This document shows positions 11,504-23,702 of a DNA stretch of 64,000 bases, piece after piece (within the stretch, counting starts at the first letter, position 1; every line of letters starts with the position of its first letter). A model generated the notes under the pieces. It made no database searches. It was not told the DNA's origin and saw only the letters and a list, made by a program, of their open reading frames with translations. The DNA comes from Cylindrodendrum hubeiense (Eukaryota; Ascomycota; Sordariomycetes; Hypocreales; Nectriaceae). The position numbers and the translations under genes are program-made. Location: contig JAANBB010000004.1 of the NCBI GenBank assembly GCA_014621425.1, positions 62,001 through 126,000 on the forward strand, given 5' to 3'.

Positions 11504-13005
11504 ATGGCACAAGCTGTAAACATCCCTTGGCCCAACTTTGTTGCCTTCAATGGACGGCTTACTACAGCCACCTTCCAAACCTGGCAGAACTACTTTCTTC
11601 CCCTCACGGTACTTTATGCCTGGGCTGTCTATCTGGCGTATATCCAGTTTGTTGGAGCCCCGCTGCTTGTCCGGCCAAACATCGAAGCTGTACCCCGCAT
11701 GACGTGTGTCATGTATCTGCAGCGACAAGACAATAGTCTTCCACCCTATTTCTTCCTGGGTCATACCAAGGCGAGGGCCACAAACGCTCCTGATGAATTC
11801 GCTACAGACGAGCGAGACAACAGCTTGTGCCTTGACTACCGTGCCCAGATGGTGTTCAATGCAGCTCAGTTTGGAAATCCACCTCTGCCTGAGGCTGCAA
11901 GAATATGGGATGAACGCATGAGGGAAACTTTGTTTGAGGTGTTGCCCGGCGTAACCGCACCACTCCTCCCCGTCGAAGATTTTAGGCAAGAGGTCTTTGC
12001 GGGCATGGCGAATGATCCGATTATCCAGAACCTTCTTCAAGCCCTTATTCCTATCGTTCCCCCGGGATTTCCCGGACCAGTAGACAATTTGAAGGATCTC
12101 CAGAAACTGTTGGTGGCTGTGGCACAGGTGTCGTGGGCCAACGCCGGCACACCCATGGCTTGGCCATCACCAAGCAACATGGCATCCACTTTACGCCTGA
12201 AAAGACCATTAACTCAAGAAGGTATGGAAACCGCGATTAATGACCTGATCAACGCCCAGATAGCAGGCCAAAATGATCAACAGCTTGCGCCACTATGGAT
12301 TCGACTCATTAAGCTGTACATCATCCCTTTAATTTTCGTCCCCCCTTCGATCCCACCGAACCCGACCTTCGAGGCTGGTAAATACGCACCACACGCGCCT
12401 GGAATGGTTGTACTTGTCAATGCTTTGGCAGTCGGGCTACATACTGCCTACTCGGTGCGGTTGAACATCAAACTGCGCAGGGTCGTGCAGCTATGCAGAG
12501 GCCATCGAACTCCAGGGCTTAATTCGGCTCAGGAGATTGCTCTGGAGCAGAAATGGATTACCAAGTTCCGTCGCAATGTGACAGAAGACTACGGCCGGTG
12601 TGCGGAGACGTATCCGGCCTCTGCCATTTCGTAAGTCGAGTCCTCCAGGAGAAATCATGTCGCTAACCAAGTTGCGCACCCGCGTGTAGGGAGCTCTTCT
12701 GGAACGGACCAGATGCATACAACACTGCTGATGAAGGGCCCAAGATTCGAGGATTTGCCTTGCAGACCCAGGTCATTGGAAAGGGCGCAGCAGAGCTGCG
12801 TCTGCTTGACCAAGTCTTTGACACGAATCAGTTGGATCAGATGTCCAATGACTTACTGGTCTCAGCCTATCGCCTGCCGTGTGCCCAATTCTGTAGGAGG
12901 ATGCTGCCCGTCGTACAGATGCGCACCACGCCGCAGGAGCTCGATGATTATGACGACGATTTAGTTAATCATGTTGCTAAAACGGTTGTCTTGCCCCCTT
13001 ATTAG
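11504..13005 (+). CDS. Uncharacterised 480-aa protein
   Basis: Exons are 11504-12630 and 12690-13005, joined by a 59-nt GTAAGT..TAG intron that keeps the frame, so the gene model is well supported. The product is about 480 residues. I do not recognise the family. The N-terminus is moderately hydrophobic (TVLYAWAVYLAYIQFVG at about residues 35-50) and there are further hydrophobic stretches (LIKLYIIPLIFVPP, MVVLVNALAVGL), which could be membrane-associated helices or a buried core. A proline-rich IPIVPPGFPGPV segment lies in the middle. The C-terminus is acidic (ELDDYDDDLV). It sits between two transposon remnants, in a part of the window with few conserved genes, suggesting an accessory role. 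Confidence 0.7.
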
Positions 13006-13035
13006 CTTGTGAATAAAAAACTTAGTATTGATACA

Positions 13036-13440
13036 GCATACATGATAAGCGAGTGCACCGAACAAACGGGGGCACCCATGATCTCCATGTCGAAAATATA
13101 AATCGCTATAAGCATACGACGGGTGATTTGATTAATTAAAACCAATCGCTATATTCCTCAATAGACATGGTGACAGCTGTCTGACATGTCCTTGTATTGT
13201 GACCTGTCTTGCCGCATGTTCCACAACGCCTTTCCTTCACTCGCGCGGACCCTTCCTGGTCACCACTTCTCGATAATTCGGCCACTACCTGCGTATCGAT
13301 ATCCACCAGATCAATTGCCTGCCTTGTGATTCATCTCCCAAGATATTTGGACTGAGATCCGGTCTCAAGTATAGACTCTGGGATTTTGTTAGGGGAAGGG
13401 TGAAATGGTTTAAATTCATTGCTCTGGGGAAGAACAAGAA
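13036..13440 (-). mobile_element. 3' remnant of a second pogo/Fot1-like transposon
   Basis: On the minus strand, about 13430 down to 13137 reads as the C-terminal tail of a pogo-type transposase, ending with the zinc knuckle CGTCGKTGHNTRTCQ and a stop. One in-frame stop lies near 13330. The terminal sequence ACATGATAAGCGAGTGCACC at about 13041-13060 resembles the end of the complete element at 7268-9126 (ACATGATAAGC) but then differs, so it is a separate family. I found no opposite end within the next 2 kb; the fragment is truncated. Confidence 0.6.
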
Positions 13441-14474
13441 AACACATTTTTGACGTAACGAGTCTCAATCAGAGCGATTCACGGGGCCGGAGGCAAACTG
13501 GAATGTAGAAAAAGCTTTCTTTAAATGATTTGCATAAAAGAGTTGCATTTTATTAATTCGAACCAAGTTGCATCGGCCGAAAAGATGACCATAAACCTCG
13601 TATAGGGTAAGTTGCTCGAAAGCTAGTCGGTAACCTCGATTGATTTTCAGTGAATGATGATATTTTAACAAATTTACAGACCGTAAGATTATAGCGATAA
13701 TATAATAACGTCACCTGCTGTATTTCCCGGTGGCTCAATATCGGATCTTGGGATGAGGAAAGCTCTAATAGTAATGTATTTAATATTTCTCAATGCTACC
13801 ATCGTAAAAGTGCCAATTGGAATCTTTAACCTTCAATAAGCTATAACTTAAAAGGCCTTTCTTTAGGTACAAAGCTTGTATTAATATTCTGACTTTCTCT
13901 TACTTAAAGAAACTGTAGAAATAGTATGTCTCGGGTCTCTGACCTATTGGACTATTTACCGTCCTTAAAAGCACTAGACATTTAGTTTGGACCTTATTTT
14001 CCAATACTCCTGGCCTTATTTCTATTCTCCCTATCTTCCCCAGTAACATCAGTCTATTCCTACAGAAACAGCCCTCTCCTTACATTTCAGTATCCCCTGT
14101 ATAGGACCATTTATTAGACAGCCTATTGGCTAGAAATGAAGAGTATCGAACAGGCTATATTATATAATGCAATTGATAATAATGGAAGTTCTTGCTTTAT
14201 ATTTAATATTGGGTTGAGGATCTGTCTTTATAAAGCAGTCCAGGCTAAGAAGGAGGATCTATTCTGTAGCTGTTCTGTAATCATTCTGTCTACAGAATAA
14301 ATAAGTCCAGATCTATTCTACCTGATAAAAGATCTTTTCTATGTTCCCATCTCACCTAAACTCGCAATATCCAGGCCCTTGGGTACTAACCAGACCCTCA
14401 CCTTCTCTTCACTTTCCTTCATCCCCCGTTATTACCCTACGGATAACCAAATCCTACACTAAAGGCCACTTTCA
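13441..14474. other. AT-rich decayed sequence
   Basis: Low-GC sequence without supported genes, between the pogo fragment and the ankyrin relic. Probably degenerate repeat DNA, but I cannot assign it to an element. Confidence 0.4.
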
Positions 14475-14834
14475 CTAATAAACTATAGATATCAGAGCCG
14501 GAGTAATGTGCAATTCAAGACTATTGATAAAACTACCGTGATGGACAAGGGTCTCCACCATAGCTACATTATATATAATATAAATTAGATATAGATCCCC
14601 TACCGCGGTTATATTCATATTAGCTCTATAGTCAATAAGAATGTTAATGATATTAACTAAGCTATATTTCGCTACCTGATATATAGCGGTTATACTATAC
14701 GAGCCTAGAATGCAAAGGCCACGGCTAAGGCTATATCCTAGGACCAGCTCATGTATCCAAGGCCCATTCCCCATTATTAATATCAGAGCTCTGATAGTAT
14801 CTATAGCTCCACGTGAAGCCACCCAAGCTAACAT
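14475..14834 (-). pseudogene. Degenerate ankyrin-repeat fragment
   Basis: The minus-strand frame of 119 codons has the spacing of ankyrin repeats: AWVASRGAIDTIRALI, then ITAIYQVAKYSLVNIINILI, then VAMVETLVHHGSFIN. Each pairs a helix ending in a Leu-Leu/Ile-type turn with a G-x-N-like loop, about 33 residues apart. Key glycines, alanines and the TPLH signature are largely replaced, and the fragment has no start or end partners. The replacements toward Ile, Tyr and Asn fit AT-biased mutation. It is most likely the remains of a larger ankyrin gene. Confidence 0.5.
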
Positions 14835-15182
14835 AAAACTGTGAAAGCGAGGATCTGAGTTCCAAGAGGGTTTCTGGCTAGATTGATCACCAGACTGGTG
14901 GCCAAACCTATATCAGGGAAGTATTGGATATAATACTGGATGTAGATACACATAGTGTTCGTGGTTGGCATATGCCTAATTAACAACTGAGCTGAAGGGC
15001 AAATATATTATGATTTTAGTGAGAATCTCGCGGGGTAGATTGCAAAAATACATTGTGATCGAGGCCAGCTAGCAAAATGCATTCTTGCGTGGCTGCTGAC
15101 CACGTAAGCTTTTAAACTCTCGGGTCAAAGCCACTCGGAGGTGACTAAGCGATAGTATAACCCTTATCATATTCTAAGTTAT

Positions 15183-15386
15183 TGTTAGATTGAGACCGGA
15201 TTCCTGCAACTCCCTGATATATCGATATCCTAGTCTTAGTCAGAGGGGTGTGAGATTGAGAGATAAAACCCCTCACAGAAAAGAGGGGCCCGAGGCCCTC
15301 AAGGATCAATACAATCATCAGCTTTGAATCCACACTCTATTGAGCACTAAGACCATTTGATCGAATGTGCCGTACGCGATCCAACA
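15183..15386 (-). mobile_element. Solo LTR of the Copia family found at 23.5-29 kb
   Basis: A 204-bp unit begins TGTTAG and ends CCAACA on the plus strand and is flanked by the perfect 5-bp duplication GTTAT (15178-15182 and 15387-15391). It is the reverse complement of the two LTRs of the complete element at 23499-28956, relative to their plus-strand orientation. A single LTR with intact target duplication is the expected product of recombination between the LTRs of a once complete copy. It carries none of the transition mutations that distinguish the two other LTRs. Confidence 0.95.
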
Positions 15387-16563
15387 GTTATTCAAAGGAT
15401 TCTACATCGCTTATTATGGATTATGGGTAACTTAAAAACTTAATAAATCAACGAGCTAATACCTCACAATCCGATTATTTTATTCCCTAAATCCAAATTT
15501 AGGCAAAGAATATATATATACGAGTCTTTGAAGTTGCTGGGTTCATTCTAGCTAGTTATCTGTAGAGTGTCTTACCGAGGGACTTATGTTAAACTGTAAT
15601 ATTGATCGGGTTATAAAATGATAACCGCATCCTAGCTCATCCATAATTAGCCTGCTAGTGGAAACAATCTATCAGTGTCTTCACTCCCTATGTATTTGAA
15701 ATCTAGATGCTTTTCGCTTCGCAAACATCTGGCAATCGTTGTTGGACGGCAAATCTGTAGGGCACAATTAAAGGTGCATATAACTGTGGAGAGCAGACAT
15801 GTGCACTTGCAAGAGGTTTAGTGGATTAAAGACCGCTTTAATAAGACAGAAGAGATGTAGTAAAATAGTGTATGAGCTATGAATTCGCCCCACAATGGAC
15901 GTGGGCAAGTTTGGATTAGGGAACAAGGCCTGGAAATGCAGGGTGGATGTAAAATATTATAAAAGTTAAATGTCAGAATGTGAAAAGTTCCAGGTTGTGA
16001 ACAAATTAATCTGTGAGCCTTTTCTCTCCTACCAGCGCCAAATCCTCTTAGGATTATCAGCTAAGCCGAGATTAGTGTTTCTGTCTTTTCAAGAACCTCC
16101 TTTACCGGAATCTAATAGTGAATAAGGAATATGTTCACAGTAAGGTTACTTTGAACCTTGAATTAGGTATAATTAAGAGCTTCTACATGCAGTTAATATA
16201 CCCTTTCTAGTAGACACGATCCTAGACTTTACTTGAATTGTTATTTTATAGAGTAGATATCTATACCTCAGTTAGAATTGATCCTATCTGAGATATTGAA
16301 ATTCTCAAATTCTATAATAAACTCCTTTTATTTAAGAAGGGTTAGAGTAAAGTAATAAGAATCAAAAAGAATATGCTAATGCCTAAATGCCCTGGATACC
16401 TTCTTTTATATCCCTTCTTATACCCTAAGTATTCTTAAAATTATATATCTTAAATTATAATACTTTTATTTACCTAAATTCTATTTTACCCTATATTTTA
16501 TATTATATTCAAAGCCTGAAGAGTCTGATTTACACATAGTTCTAACCTCTGGTAATTATCCCT
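15387..16563. other. AT-rich region without a recognised gene
   Basis: No supported coding sequence. The AT content rises toward 16250-16520, which could be further RIP-affected repeat DNA. Confidence 0.4.
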
Positions 16564-17125
16564 CTAGAATATACTAGTTATGCAATTAGAAAGATTGGAA
16601 TTGGCGCCATACTGCAAGATTAGATATTAGTCTGATAAGCCACAGTAAATATTAGTTAGATTACGAATTACTTACACCAATACTCTCATACAGGAGGACT
16701 TTACTACCTCTGAACTTTATAGACACATCCCAGGCACCAATAGGAGGCGTGACACGATCGTAGATACTGATAATGAAAAAGATTGAGAAACTCGTCTTCA
16801 CTTTCCGAAGCTTGCTGTTGTCAATATCCTCTGCAGCTTCAAACTGCTGCCAACGGAAACGAATCAGTCGCATAGATGGAAAAATGTCCCTGAAGGAAGA
16901 TTGACCCAAGTAATCCCATTTGCCACCATGGAATCTGTACTTCACGTGGTGTATTTTGTCTTCGAAACCTTGAGAGAAATAGATCAGGCTATTCTTAGCT
17001 GGTAAGTGATTTCGGTTCCGTGAGCTGACCCTGTCGTTAGGAAATGGCCAAGTGTACACGGATAATGATGACTGGGAGTCCGTCGGACTTTCTGGGATTG
17101 GCACTTTACTATATTTATTCCCCAT
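16564..17125 (-). CDS. Small protein with an N-myristoylation-like start, ~165 aa
   Basis: Exon 1 (17125-16676, 150 codons) and a short exon 2 (16611-16564) join in phase across a 64-nt GTAAGT..CAG intron that contains a CTAAC branch site; splicing adds 15 residues after the ESIG segment. The protein begins MGNKYSKV, which fits the consensus for N-terminal glycine myristoylation (Gly2, Ser/Lys at positions 6-7). The rest has no recognised domain: a Ser/Pro-rich segment, then mixed charged sequence with WDYLGQSSFRDIFPSMRL and a hydrophobic FSIFFIISIYDRV stretch. It is tandem with and downstream of the subtilase gene. Membrane tethering is an inference from the first eight residues. It could also be a fragment of a longer gene damaged on its AT-rich side. 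Confidence 0.5.
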
Positions 17126-17403
17126 ATTTCAGAGGAACCTCAGATAGTTCATACTATATTTAAAGATAGTCTCCTCCAATGACTACGCTATCAGCATTCA
17201 AAGAGAGGCGATACTCTATATACATGGATTTAATGCGTGTAATAGCCGATGCGCCTCTAGAATGAAGTTTATATGAACGGTGGAGCAAGTATGTGACTGC
17301 TTTCTGAGCTGTAGATGTTTTCTTCCATCCAATGTCAAATTTGACCCTGTTCGATGCAGATTAAATCGGGTCGTTTGGCTGGGGTTTGATCTTGATTACA
17401 TCT

Positions 17404-20400
17404 TTAATTGGTCTTTTCGTATTTACCAAGGACTTCAATTTCAGGCGTTTTGAAAATATTCCAATTCTTGGACAGTCTCGGATTTCCAAACGGCCTGAGA
17501 GTTGCAAAGCGCATGCTAGTAAGAGTTGTTAGTCATTTCCAGCAGCATCTAAAGTAGAATACTCTGTGCAAAACAAGACTCACGTGTAGTTGCCCAATTC
17601 AATCTGGCTGCCATTGCCCAGTTTGCCAAACCACCAGAACTCATGGTATGAGGCTGTGGTCTGCGCGTTGCGGTACAGGTCGATCTGGGGATATGTCCAG
17701 GTCTCATCGGGGTCGTACAAGTTGGTATTGATATACGTGACTTCCCCAGCCCCAACCCAACAAGTCGCCGGACCGATGTAGCCGTTTTTACCTGCAACTG
17801 GAGGATATTCCCAGTCACCCTCATCCCAATCAGCCTCATATATCTACTGGATTTAGTATTTCACGGTCATCAATCTTGTCATTTGGAACTCACATCCCAG
17901 CGAACTTCTTTAGCTCCCCATATAATCTTAGAGTAGATCTTGGGGAAGTCCTGTTCGGTCAAAGAGAGATCAAAGGTGTAACTGTGTACTGTTAGCATAA
18001 AAATCCACAATCAACAACTAGCGTCAACATACTAAGGCTTGTCTTCTATACTGACGAAATCCACATTGGATCTCGAGAAGGGATATGTCGTCCGGTAAAT
18101 AGGATTCAATTCAGCACGTAGGTCGGCCGCCAAGCCTGTTAAATGATTAGCGTAACTGTTCAAGAGTACCGAAAACCTCATCCGCGAAAGAACTGACCCA
18201 TATAAGGAACTGAGAATTGCTCTCCAGTGTTGCTGGAAACAATAACCTTTCCACTGTATAGAGGCAAGGTAGTAGCATTCCAACCGAGGGTTGTCGGATT
18301 GGGGAATTCCACACTAGTTCCATTAGCAGCGATTCCCTCGATTGTAGTGTGTTTCAACTAACGTGATTTTCTTTTCAGCTCCCGGCTTCAACTTAAAGTC
18401 CCTTGGCAGGGAAACTGGAATCTCCAAAGCTTGAGGAACCAGCTCCGAGAAGCTCTTGATCCTCTTCTCACGAATCGTGCTGGTTAGGTCGAACCATGAA
18501 AGAAGCTCAAAGCCAGCGGCGGGCTCATAGGAAAGCTTGTAAGTGACAGTCTTGGAGCCGTCATTTGTGATGGTAATATCGTGCGAGTCTTTAAAGTGAT
18601 TTGTGTCGTTAAGGGCAAACTTTTTGAACGTAATACCAGTGGTGTAATTGACGACCTTGAAGGCATTGATCAGACCGTTTCCTACTTGGGCAACCGGTGC
18701 AGAAAAGCCATAGTCAGTCACGCTTCCATCTGACCAAGGCACGGACGTTCCGCTCGCAACGATTCTCTGGTTGAGCATTTTGGCGAAGTTCTTGCCTAAA
18801 ATATGTTAAACTTATCGGCTACAAAGGAAGCCGCCCTCAGACGCTAGTTTGCATACCATGGACATCGCGACCACCATGCGCACTGATGTAAAGGGCTGCG
18901 ACGCCTGCAACGTATGGGCAGGCCATAGAGGTTCCAGACAGTAGCGCATATGTGTCGTCGATGTAGGTACTGAAGATCTGTTACGTGTTAGGTATTATTG
19001 TCCCACAGTTGCACTAGGTATCTCATACCTGACCACCTGGAGCGGCGATATCTGGTTTGATTTGAAGATCATATGTTCCACCCCATGAAGTGAAGGTGCT
19101 AGGTCGCCCCCCAGCGGCGTAAGGTAATCCCACAATCTCCTCAGGGTTGACAGAGAAGTCAGCAGTGACGTTACCCCCGGCTTTAATGGTTTCGATAATT
19201 GCCTTCCCGGCATCGGCACTGATCAAGCCAATCAGACCCTCGTCGCTCGTAGTAGAGGGTGTAATCAAACTATTTGCGTTGTTGTAGATGAGGATATACT
19301 CGGCGCCAAGAGCAACGAGATTTTCTTGCTTTGTTGTGAACGTGCAGGTTCCTCGTCTAACAAGGGGAATCTTGCCCTTGAGACTGGGGGTGTCCTCGGG
19401 ATAAGCTTCGCAACCATCGGCAGGATCCGACGTGTCTAAGTTCAACGCAACAATAGGCCAGTCCACGACATCGGATGAGAAGTAGTTCGTGCTTGGGAGA
19501 TAACCAACCTGAGAAGTGTTAGCAGTACGATTGTGAATAGGCCCGAGGGATAATTGCCATACTGTAGTAGTATTGCTGTCTCCATCAAGATGAAAGGTCG
19601 CCTCGAAGGGGGATGCAGCAATGATTTCCGCTTCAATAGACGCAATGGCTAAGACATTCTCGCCAGATGAGCCACTGCTGCCGAAGAAGGGACCCGCAGA
19701 ACCGCTGTTACCAGCACTGATCGTGACTACAATACCTTGGGTCACAAGACGCGACGCGACTGTTGCCCACGCGCCTGTACTCCATCCGCTCGCCCCACCT
19801 ACGATATCAGCAAATTTCTTCAATGTCAAACGCTAAGAGTCTCAAATACCTATGCTAGCAGTGATAATATCAACCTGCCACACTGTAAGTATCCATTTGA
19901 TGCAACCGAATAAGGAGCAAAACGTCACTTACACCATCCTCGTACGCCTTCAAGAAAGATTCAATCAAGGTCGCCTCGTCTGTTGTGCCCTACTAGGCAT
20001 TAATTTGATTACAGTTAGTGCACCGAAAGGTTCAGCTTACCGACAAAGAGAATACTTTGTATGAGTAAAGCGTCGCTTCAGGAGCAACACCGGTCCAACT
20101 GTACATAGGTGAGCTTGACTTTCATTTTTATCAAATCGGGATGGATCCACATACTAGTCCGACTCGCCAGCAATGATTCCAGCTACGTGTGTGCCTATGC
20201 CTGAGTTAGAGAATCACTCCAAGAGCCAGGGTCGGAGAGGACTGTACCATGTCCCTGTTGATCTAAAGGATCATCATCGGGCGTCTTTTCGCCGCTTGAG
20301 GGCCAATCTATCATATGTCAACTCCATTGAATGTTTGAAAGAGGGAGCAGCTATGACTCCAGTTGGGATTTCTCACATTCATTGCCCACAAAGTCATGTC

Positions 20401-21020
20401 CTCCAGCAATCTTGCACCCTTCGCCGAAACACCCACCGAGCTATCCGAATTTAGATGCAATTTGACATTATAGACCACGATGACTCACAGCAGGGTGAGT
20501 ATACCAAGTTCCAGTGTCAACGACGCCCACCTTGACACCTTTACCCTTGATACCCCTTTCATGCAACTTATTCACACCGGTGGTATTATGAGTTGAATAC
20601 TTCCCAGCAGTCGCATCTTCGCTAAAAGACAGTGGCTCACTAGCCTCAAGCGGGATACGGGTGTTAGCCCAGACACGGACAACACCGTCGAGAGCCTGTA
20701 GGCTGTCGATGTTGTAGGTTTCCGTTTCAATGCTTGCGCCAGAGAATATGTCGCTCTCCAATACCTTGACAACGGTAATATCGGACTCCTCTTCTATATC
20801 CCGACGGAACTTGGCTGATCCCTAGCGCAAACATTAGTTTCCGTGATATGCCTCAAACCTTTGTGGAAGTAACAATTACAGGGGAATATTCGATAATGAA
20901 GCTATGTGCAATGGGCGCAGTGGTGTTTGAGGTAATGTCTGACAGTTCGCGAGGAACCGAGCGCTGCGTACTTCCCGCGACGGGAAGTATGAGGGCAGCG
21001 GCGATGCTAAGTAAATACAT
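17404..21020 (-). CDS. Secreted subtilisin-like serine protease (S8 family) with PA domain
   Basis: I reconstruct 15 exons: 21020-20880, 20821-20489, 20440-20377, 20307-20248, 20194-20155, 20098-20041, 19989-19933, 19874-19850, 19798-19029, 18977-18857, 18795-18198, 18135-18033, 17981-17894, 17843-17584, 17515-17404; about 942 residues. The start [16 protein letters not shown] is a signal peptide. A propeptide follows, then the catalytic domain with Asp (VGVVDTG), His (GHGTHVAG) and Ser (GTSMACP) all present. A PA insertion lies between His and Ser (around [12 protein letters not shown]), and an Fn3-like C-terminal domain follows, as in Vpr-type minor extracellular proteases. Exon 11 has one nucleotide too many between about 18327 and 18355: the frame ending [12 protein letters not shown] must shift to continue [10 protein letters not shown]. 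The enzyme would degrade extracellular protein; whether it is intact depends on that indel. Confidence 0.9.
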
Positions 21021-23498
21021 GGTGGAAACAAATATTTTCGAGCACTTTGCATGAGGCTCATCTACCGGAAAGTTGGGAAACTTCGCCAGCATATTTATAG
21101 CCAAAAAGCCTAACCATGGTGTCCTTATTCTCTCCATTTAAGGTGAGTGAGTCCCGTAATCGGCATTATCGATGCATGCCAAGAACCTCGGCTGAGATTA
21201 TGCACTCGTCAAGCGATTTAAATGGTCTTGTATGGACACCTTCCGTGTTAAGCCATTATTTAAATGGGGTTGTCTCTTTCGGGCTTCCCATTTCCTGTAG
21301 CTCATGGTTCTTTTGGCGCCGCCAATGACGAGCTGTACCTTGCGTACTGTACCATGTATAAGCTTATAAATAAAATACTTGGTGTTGGATTTTAAGTTTA
21401 GCGTCACTGATACATAGAGTAAGTGCCAAAGTGTATTTTCTGCGCTGTGCCCAGTGCCTTCATTATCAGACCTAGCATGGCGCCAGAGCATCGAAGTGGA
21501 CAAGAAGGCGGACTTATTTCCAACACATCTAGCCCAACGATGCAGATACACTACAATTAGACTTTGCTCCCGCATTCGGAAGGTATTAAAAGGTTGACGA
21601 CATGGACAAGGTAATTGCGGATGGCGGGGTTAAGAAGAGGGCTACCACTTCTCCAGTGCCAGGGATTCAGAATCCCGCATGTAAGCTTTCAGAGTTCTAC
21701 TAGAAGTCACCTCAAGATCTAGTGGCGAGTTCGTATGAGAATTCCTTGAACAAATAATTGCAGGTTCATACTTGAATGAATTTACGAGCAGTTGGCATCA
21801 ACTAGATTATTATTAGATGTAGATCTTGTAGAGAGGATAACCACTCGTTCATGTTTGAGACAAATTTGAAAAGAGGGGTAGTTGGACACTGTAAGGGCCA
21901 CCAGCGGCAACAGCCGAGATTGTTACTGCCCTTGTTAGGCTTGTTTCCAGGCTCTACTTATCGACTGATCCTTGCTTGCGCTTCGGGAAAACTACAACGT
22001 TATCGGCGACCCACTCCGCCTCGACCCATTCGTCTGTCGAGCCGGGATTCGTCTTGGCTTTGTTATGAGGTGCTAACTCCGCATATGGCACGGCCAGCGC
22101 TCGGCTGTTCCTAACTTGCAGGACAGTGGTAAAGGGACCATAGCGAAGGACAGGGCTGCTCGGAATTGGCGGGGACAGGCATTCCAGCACGTCAGCTTTG
22201 TCGTGATTTCAGTCACGTTGGGGGCATGCAAACCGAATAGTAAAAGTCTTTGGCCGGCTTATCTCCACAGGCAGAGTCTCTCATCAAAGCTAGCCAAGGC
22301 CCTACGGTTGCCGCATGGCACTGTTACCTGCCGTTCTTATCCTAGAGTCACATGGCACCACGTGCGACAATTTTCAAAGTTCCCAGTGACGTCGGATTCG
22401 TGCAGCTCGTGCTCGGTCCAGTTACTGGAAAAGGCAGTTCCCAGGCTAATCGATTCAATGCCAAGAAGATCGCCGAGCACACTCACACCCACATTCCGGG
22501 ACTCATCCCAGCACCGTGCAGCCGTTAATTGGCGGATTGTGGCCCACGGAGCGGCAAGTTGGCGCCAGGCCTTTTTAACTCCAGATCGCGATTACGCCGT
22601 GGGTAGCTTTGTACGATATGTGGATTGCCTAAGCAGGTCACCTAACCCCATGACCTGGATTTGACATGTCCCTTTCAGCGAGTTTAATACATCCTCCACC
22701 ATTTGTGTCTCTATCGTACTGCTCTTCCCCAAGCAAAAGCCGTAGTAGAAAGAAAGGTAGTGGCCGCTGCCAATGACCTCTATACCCTCGTTCAGACACA
22801 TTCTATCTTTTGGATCACATCAACGAAGCTCCGAATATCCCCGTTCATATCTTCATTGTGTCCCAAAACAGTGATCTGGCATACAGATTTGACGCCTCTA
22901 CCGCATGCCTACACTGCTTCACTCCCATGCTCTTCTGACTTGAGCCCTTCTAACGATGGGACAGCTTTTCATATATTGTTCAGCATCATGAGGACCGTTG
23001 AAACATTCTGAGGTCGCGTCCCCTCAAAGTTTCTGTATGCAGCTTTGATTGGTGGGCCGAGAACCGTACCATCTCGTGCAGCAATGAGTGCTGTTCATAA
23101 TAGGGTAGCGTCGTGGCCATGGGCTGGGAGAATGAGAGAATATCTCCTAGAACGCAACCCACGCTTTTGGTGGCGAAGGAGACTCTGAAGAGATCAATGG
23201 ACCAATCATTTGGTCAAAGGAGTCGGATGAGGAGATATTACAAATGAACTGGAGGCCTTATTAAATGAGCTCTGAGCGGGAACATGTTAATAATGAATAT
23301 ATTCTTCATATATTTTACATCTTTATTACAAAGATCTATTTTATTATTATTTAGTTTAAACCCAAAACCTTGCTCCACTAATTATGTTTAGACACGGCCC
23401 AGATATTATAGAGAGCGATACTGTTCTTTGGCAATTAATATAACTCGGTTAAATGAATATGCCCGTTTCATACACTACCAGACATAACCTATATTTCT
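21021..23498. other. 2.5 kb without a supported gene
   Basis: Base composition is normal, yet no frame is convincing. The longest plus-strand frame (22116-22664) lacks any recognisable domain. On the minus strand near 22840-23080 the translation reads as protein-like for short runs but is broken by stops in every frame, so a decayed gene is possible. AT content rises near the retrotransposon. Confidence 0.4.
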
Positions 23499-23702
23499 TG
23501 TTGGATCGCGTACGGCACATTCGATCAAATGGTCTTAGTGCTCAATAGAGTGTGGATTCAAAGCTGATGATTGTATTGATCCTTGAGGGCCTCGGGCCCC
23601 TCTTTTCTGTGAGGGGTTTTATCTCTCAATCTCACATCCCTCTGACTAAGACTAGGATATTGATATATTAGGGAGTTGTAGGAATCCGGTCTCAATCTAA
23701 CA
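23499..23702 (-). repeat. 3' LTR of the Copia element
   Basis: 204 bp. Compared with the solo LTR at 15183-15386 it differs at four places, all C-to-T on the plus strand and all in the right-hand half (for example TATCAG became TATTAG). Confidence 0.93.

Noticed and set aside
22116..22664. 182-codon plus-strand frame
   Set aside because: No domain, no good start context, no splice partners; opposite strand is also partly open, as expected by chance in GC-normal DNA.
22590..23080. Possible decayed gene on the minus strand
   Set aside because: Short protein-like runs occur, but stops break every frame and I could not identify a family, so I did not annotate it.
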